Source: Siminovitchia terrae | Lineage (GTDB): Bacteria; Bacillota; Bacilli; Bacillales; Bacillaceae_C | Direction: 5' to 3' | Assembly: GCF_003605405.2 (NCBI RefSeq) | Contig: NZ_QYTW02000024.1 | Coordinates: 21,903 to 85,902, forward strand | DNA: 64,000 nt | Part shown: positions 62,393-64,000 of the stretch, piece after piece | Numbering within the stretch: position 1 is the first letter of the stretch | Layout: each line of letters begins with the position of its first letter | The notes under the pieces: model-generated | What the model was told of the DNA's origin: nothing | The model's input: only the letters and a program-made list of their open reading frames with translations | Database searches by the model: none | Translations under genes and position numbers: made by a program

Positions 62393-63913
62393 ATGATTAG
62401 ATTAAATGGTCAATCACTTTCTTTTTCTGAAGTTCGCCAGATTCTATTTGACCTGGAAAAGGTAGGATTCACCGAAGAAAGCATGAAACTGGTGAAAAAA
62501 AGTCGAGAAGCCGTTGAAAGAATTGTTGCTGAAGAAAAGGTTGTCTATGGAATCAATACAGGCTTTGGAAAGTTTAGTGATGTCTTGATTGGAAAAGAAG
62601 ATGTGGAAGAGTTACAACTAAATTTGATCCGCTCTCACGCCTGTGGGATTGGCGATCCTTTTCCGGAAATTGTCTCGCGGGCAATGGTCCTTCTTCGCGC
62701 AAATGCTTTGCTAAAAGGCTTTTCAGGTGTGCGCCCTGTTGTGATCAAAAGACTTTTGGATCTAGTCAATGCTTGTATTCATCCGGTCATTCCGCAACAA
62801 GGGTCTCTTGGTGCCAGCGGAGACTTGGCTCCGCTCTCACATTTGGCTCTTGTACTAATGGGGGAAGGAGAGGTGTTTTATAAGGGTGAAAGAATACCAT
62901 CGATGGATGCTTTGACAAAAGAAGGCATTTTCCCGATCACACTGACGGCCAAAGAGGGGCTGGCTCTGATAAATGGAACTCAGGCGATGACAGCGATGGG
63001 AGTGGTTGCATACTTAGAAGCAGAAAAAATGGCTTATCAATCAGAAATCATCTCAGCCGTCACGATAGAGGGGTTGCGGGGAATCATGGATGCATTTGAC
63101 GAAGATATCCACTTAGCACGTGGCTATAAAGAGCAAGTGGAAGTGGCTGAAAGAATCCGCGCTTATCTGAAAGGCAGTTATTTAACGACGAGACAAGGAG
63201 AATTGCGTGTCCAGGATGCCTATTCGATTCGATGCATACCGCAAGTTCACGGCGCGACATGGCAGGCGTTACATTATTCGAAGGAAAAATTGGAAATTGA
63301 AATGAATGCGGCTACTGACAATCCATTAATTTTTGAAGACGGTGAAAAAGTTTTATCAGGCGGCAACTTTCATGGACAGCCGATTGCATTGGCTATGGAT
63401 TTCTTGTCAATTGCGGTGGCGGAATTGGCAAATATCTCAGAGCGGAGGATCGAACGCTTAGTGAATCCGCAATTAAACGATTTACCACCATTTTTAAGCC
63501 CAGAGCCAGGCCTGCAATCAGGAGCAATGATTATGCAGTATGTTGCAGCTTCTCTAGTTTCTGAAAATAAAACATTAGCTCATCCGGCAAGTGTTGACTC
63601 GATTCCATCCTCTGCAAACCAAGAGGATCATGTGAGTATGGGAACAATCGGAGCCAGGCACTCCTACCAAATAATAACCAATACACGTCGTGTACTGGCC
63701 ATTGAAGCTATATGCAGTATGCAGGCGGTAGAAATACGAGGAAAAGAAAGGATGGCAGCTGTTACAAGAAGCTTTTTAGAAAATGGCCGGAAGATTGTAC
63801 CGTTTATACATTCAGATCGTGTTTTTTCCAAAGATATTGAAAATATGGCCGAGTGGTTGAAAGAAGAAGGTATGCACTTTGATACAAAAGGAGTTGTGGA
63901 GCTTCAGGCATAA
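62393..63913 (+). CDS. hutH: Histidine ammonia-lyase
   Basis: 506 residues from ATG 62393, behind AAGGGAGCC (the ATG at 62375 is too early). The Ala-Ser-Gly that forms the MIO cofactor lies in [24 protein letters not shown] carries the active Tyr and [10 protein letters not shown] follows. It deaminates histidine to urocanate, the first step of histidine use. Expression needs HutP antitermination upstream. hutU and the remaining genes are presumably beyond the right edge, after another mobile-element end. Confidence 0.96.
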   Translation: MIRLNGQSLSFSEVRQILFDLEKVGFTEESMKLVKKSREAVERIVAEEKVVYGINTGFGKFSDVLIGKEDVEELQLNLIRSHACGIGDPFPEIVSRAMVLLRANALLKGFSGVRPVVIKRLLDLVNACIHPVIPQQGSLGASGDLAPLSHLALVLMGEGEVFYKGERIPSMDALTKEGIFPITLTAKEGLALINGTQAMTAMGVVAYLEAEKMAYQSEIISAVTIEGLRGIMDAFDEDIHLARGYKEQVEVAERIRAYLKGSYLTTRQGELRVQDAYSIRCIPQVHGATWQALHYSKEKLEIEMNAATDNPLIFEDGEKVLSGGNFHGQPIALAMDFLSIAVAELANISERRIERLVNPQLNDLPPFLSPEPGLQSGAMIMQYVAASLVSENKTLAHPASVDSIPSSANQEDHVSMGTIGARHSYQIITNTRRVLAIEAICSMQAVEIRGKERMAAVTRSFLENGRKIVPFIHSDRVFSKDIENMAEWLKEEGMHFDTKGVVELQA

Positions 63914-63928
63914 ATTATCCATATTTAT

Positions 63929-64000
63929 CATTTCCTGACAGAAGACTCCCACTTCAAGGAATATAAAGGGCGGAGCCCAATGAGTAAGTGGGAGATGAAT
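63929..64000 (+). mobile_element. Second IS605-type left end after hutH, cut by the window edge
   Basis: TTTAT (63924-63928) is followed by CATTTCCTGACAGAAGACTCCCACTTC, the inner GGGCGGAGCCC, and AAGTGGGAGATGAAT. This is the same left end, at the same TTTAT target, as 61453. The right end lies outside the window, so it may be a full element with tnpB or another tnpB-less copy. Confidence 0.72.

Overview
The window looks like chromosomal DNA of a low-GC, endospore-forming, salt-tolerant member of the Bacillaceae. The evidence is a small acid-soluble spore protein (sspP), Bacillus-type Fnr with a C-terminal iron-sulfur motif, HutP antitermination of hut, an S-box (SAM-I) riboswitch, BirA and CcpA sites, strong Shine-Dalgarno sequences with many TTG/GTG starts, and linked ectoine synthesis (ectABC) and ectoine-type uptake (ehuBCDA). 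No rRNA, tRNA or CRISPR array was seen.

Layout. 1-8.8 kb: the 3' end of an SLC13-type transporter, a fructosamine-kinase-like gene, a TPR-like lipoprotein, DinB, an orphan HPr kinase paralogue behind a CcpA-like site, then a ba3-type cytochrome oxidase operon (including a 40-residue subunit IIa and a 27-residue membrane peptide) with a perfect Fnr box at a -41.5 position and fnr itself next door. 8.8-12 kb: a gene-poor stretch with a structured IS605-like repeat, an iteron array and a ParM/ParR-like pair, together a complete-looking type II partition cassette. 12-20 kb: a C45 acyltransferase/amidase, a five-gene peptide-type ABC importer and a LysR regulator. 20-27.5 kb: a second copy of the structured repeat, a tyrosine-phosphatase-like protein, a VWA lipoprotein, two M28 peptidases around BirA-controlled bioY, and a class V aminotransferase. 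28-33.3 kb: symporter, aminotransferase, TPP enzyme and IclR regulator. 33.4-38.1 kb: methionine importer metNIQ plus a second metQ behind a SAM riboswitch, separated by a large block of extragenic repeats.

38-48 kb is the least conventional functional block: a CBS/HEPN-like protein, then a sigma-54-promoted operon (aldehyde dehydrogenase, CntA/GbcA-like Rieske oxygenase, APC permease, ferredoxin-NADP reductase, ferredoxin) followed by its probable sigma-54 activator, a TetR repressor and an M20 peptidase. 48-51 kb encodes an ABC-2 exporter with a microprotein and a fusion of a degenerate ABC ATPase to a LytTR DNA-binding domain. 51-59 kb holds ectABC (ectA lacks any ATG/GTG/TTG start at its true N-terminus), an arylamine N-acetyltransferase, sspP and ehuBCDA, of which ehuCDA is strikingly GC-rich. 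59-64 kb: a LytTR regulator with a CoA transferase, then the hut operon. Its promoter is separated from hutP by a 376-bp tnpB-less IS605-type element whose omega-RNA-like right end abuts the hutP start codon. A second copy begins just after hutH and runs off the window.

All functions are inferred by reading the sequence and recalling families; no search was run.
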